Assembly: GCA_014729615.1 (NCBI GenBank)
Contig: WJJQ01000110.1
Coordinates: 1 to 7,093, forward strand
DNA from: Candidatus Peregrinibacteria bacterium
GTDB lineage: Bacteria; Patescibacteriota; Gracilibacteria; UBA1369
Reading direction: 5' to 3'
Length of the DNA: 7,093 nucleotides
In this document: piece by piece, positions 6,408 to 7,093 of the stretch
Layout: each line of letters starts with the position of its first letter
How positions within the stretch are numbered: position 1 is the stretch's first letter
Notes under the pieces: generated by a model
What the model was told of the DNA's origin: nothing
The model's input: only the letters and a program-made list of their open reading frames with translations
Databases searched by the model: none
Translations under genes and position numbers: made by a program

Positions 6408-6412
6408 TTCTT
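6394..6412. other. Shared TTAA stop of convergent dnaX and ligA inside a weak hairpin
   Basis: TTAA at 6404-6407 gives TAA to dnaX (6405-6407) and, on the other strand, TAA to ligA (6404-6406). AAGAAT (6394-6399) and ATTCTT (6407-6412) can form a 6-bp stem around a 7-base loop, but with a single G-C pair and no clean T-tract it is too weak to call a terminator. Confidence 0.65.
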
Positions 6413-7093
6413 TAATCCTGCGATTTCTATAAATTCTTCTTCACTGATGATTGGAATATCGTGTTTTTTCGCGTCATTTAATTTTCCACCCGGATTCTCC
6501 CCGGTGATCAAATAATTTGTTCGGCTTGAGATGCTGCTGGAAACCTTTCCTCCCAGGTTTCGAATTAATTCTTTGATTGCATCGCGGGACATTTGTTTTA
6601 AAGTTCCGGTAACAACAAACGTAATGCCTTTTAGCACCTGATCTTCGCCTTCTTTGCTTAATAACTGAACACCTACCTTTGAAAATTTTTCTAAAAGTGC
6701 AATGTTTTTTCCGTCATGAAACCATTTGCAAATTTCATCGGCCATTTTTTCTCCAAATCCCTCAATTTCCGTTAATTTTTCAACGGTCATTTGATTCCCA
6801 ACTTGTATTATTTCAGCAAAGGTCAGCTTATCACCGATTTTTTCCGAATTAATATAATGTGCCAGCTCTAATGCCGATTCCTCACCAACAAGAGGAATCC
6901 CCAGCGCGTACAACAATCTCTCCAAAGGTATTTTCATCTTCTCTTGAATGGCGCGAACGGTATTTTGCGCTCGCTTTTCCTTGAATAGCGGTAATGTCAA
7001 AAAATCTTCTTCGGTTAAAGTAAAAATGTCAGCCATGTCATTAACTAATCCATGCTCAATTAATTGAATCACCACCTTTTCACCCACACCATC
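6404..7093 (-). CDS. ligA: NAD-dependent DNA ligase LigA, C-terminal part only
   Basis: The frame is open to the right edge, so the visible 229 residues are the C-terminal third of a protein usually about 670 aa. The adenylation domain, OB fold and zinc-finger cysteines lie outside. Visible: the first helix-hairpin-helix DGVGEKVV at the edge (1-8), a second, degenerate one (34-49, LPLFKEK in place of the usual G-x-G turn), LERLLYALGIPLVGEESALELA (57-78, with the third hairpin), a fourth in IEGFGEKMADEI (110-121), and a BRCT domain (about 153-227) with VTGTL (161-165), SRDAIKELIRNLGGKV (169-184) and LITGENPGGKL (195-205). LigA seals 5'-phosphate/3'-OH nicks using NAD+ during replication and repair; the visible part binds DNA. 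It converges on dnaX and overlaps it by 4 bases. The true start and promoter cannot be seen. Confidence 0.95.
   Translation of the reverse strand, partial: DGVGEKVVIQLIEHGLVNDMADIFTLTEEDFLTLPLFKEKRAQNTVRAIQEKMKIPLERLLYALGIPLVGEESALELAHYINSEKIGDKLTFAEIIQVGNQMTVEKLTEIEGFGEKMADEICKWFHDGKNIALLEKFSKVGVQLLSKEGEDQVLKGITFVVTGTLKQMSRDAIKELIRNLGGKVSSSISSRTNYLITGENPGGKLNDAKKHDIPIISEEEFIEIAGLKN

Noticed and set aside
6394..6412. Bidirectional intrinsic terminator between dnaX and ligA
   Set aside because: The 6-bp stem has only one G-C pair and no T-tract follows the stem on either strand.
1..7093. CRISPR array, insertion sequence, toxin-antitoxin or defence cluster
   Set aside because: No spaced direct repeats, transposase, terminal inverted repeats or small paired genes are present; every gene belongs to a housekeeping or surface-glycan family, or is the small EF-domain protein.

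Overview
The window is an ordinary-looking but very compact stretch of a bacterial chromosome, AT-rich by eye (roughly 40% G+C), that most resembles a genome of the Candidate Phyla Radiation (Patescibacteria). The reasons are indirect: a small stand-alone protein with an EF-Tu domain-2-like barrel next to a PHP-containing family X DNA polymerase, a short single-product-size DnaX (471 aa), tight gene packing, no visible Shine-Dalgarno sequence before any of the five complete genes, and promoter boxes sitting directly on start codons. The genetic code looks standard, since TGA ends comF where that family normally ends. The lineage is an inference; no rRNA or ribosomal protein is present to settle it.

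Layout, left to right. A 5'-truncated comF (phosphoribosyltransferase-like, 1-366 +) is followed after 15 bases by a GT4-type glycosyltransferase (382-1500 +). The next gene runs the other way: a 159-aa elongation-factor-domain-like protein (1497-1976 -). A 47-base divergent promoter region separates it from polX (2024-3730 +). After the largest non-coding gap (123 bases) come a second GT4-type glycosyltransferase (3854-4963 +) and dnaX (4992-6407 +). The window closes with the C-terminal part of ligA, NAD-dependent DNA ligase (6404-7093 -), whose N-terminal two thirds lie beyond the right edge. No stretch longer than 123 bases lacks a gene.

Functionally there are two themes. DnaX (clamp loader), PolX (gap filling and, through its PHP domain, 3'-end processing) and LigA (nick sealing) are replication and repair proteins that could act in sequence on gapped DNA, although they are not one operon. 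The two glycosyltransferases probably build cell-surface glycans. ComF belongs to a family linked to uptake of external DNA.

I did not find a new biological system. The points worth a second look are architectural: both convergent gene pairs end on the same palindromic TTAA, which supplies the TAA stop to both strands; two genes share the arrangement TATAATGC-N4-ATG, which predicts leaderless mRNAs; a nested ATTATAAT appears to carry -10 boxes for both directions; dnaX contains three A-runs spaced exactly 22 bases apart, one of them an in-frame A AAA AAA slippery site; and ComF has a leucine where the PRPP loop normally has glycine.
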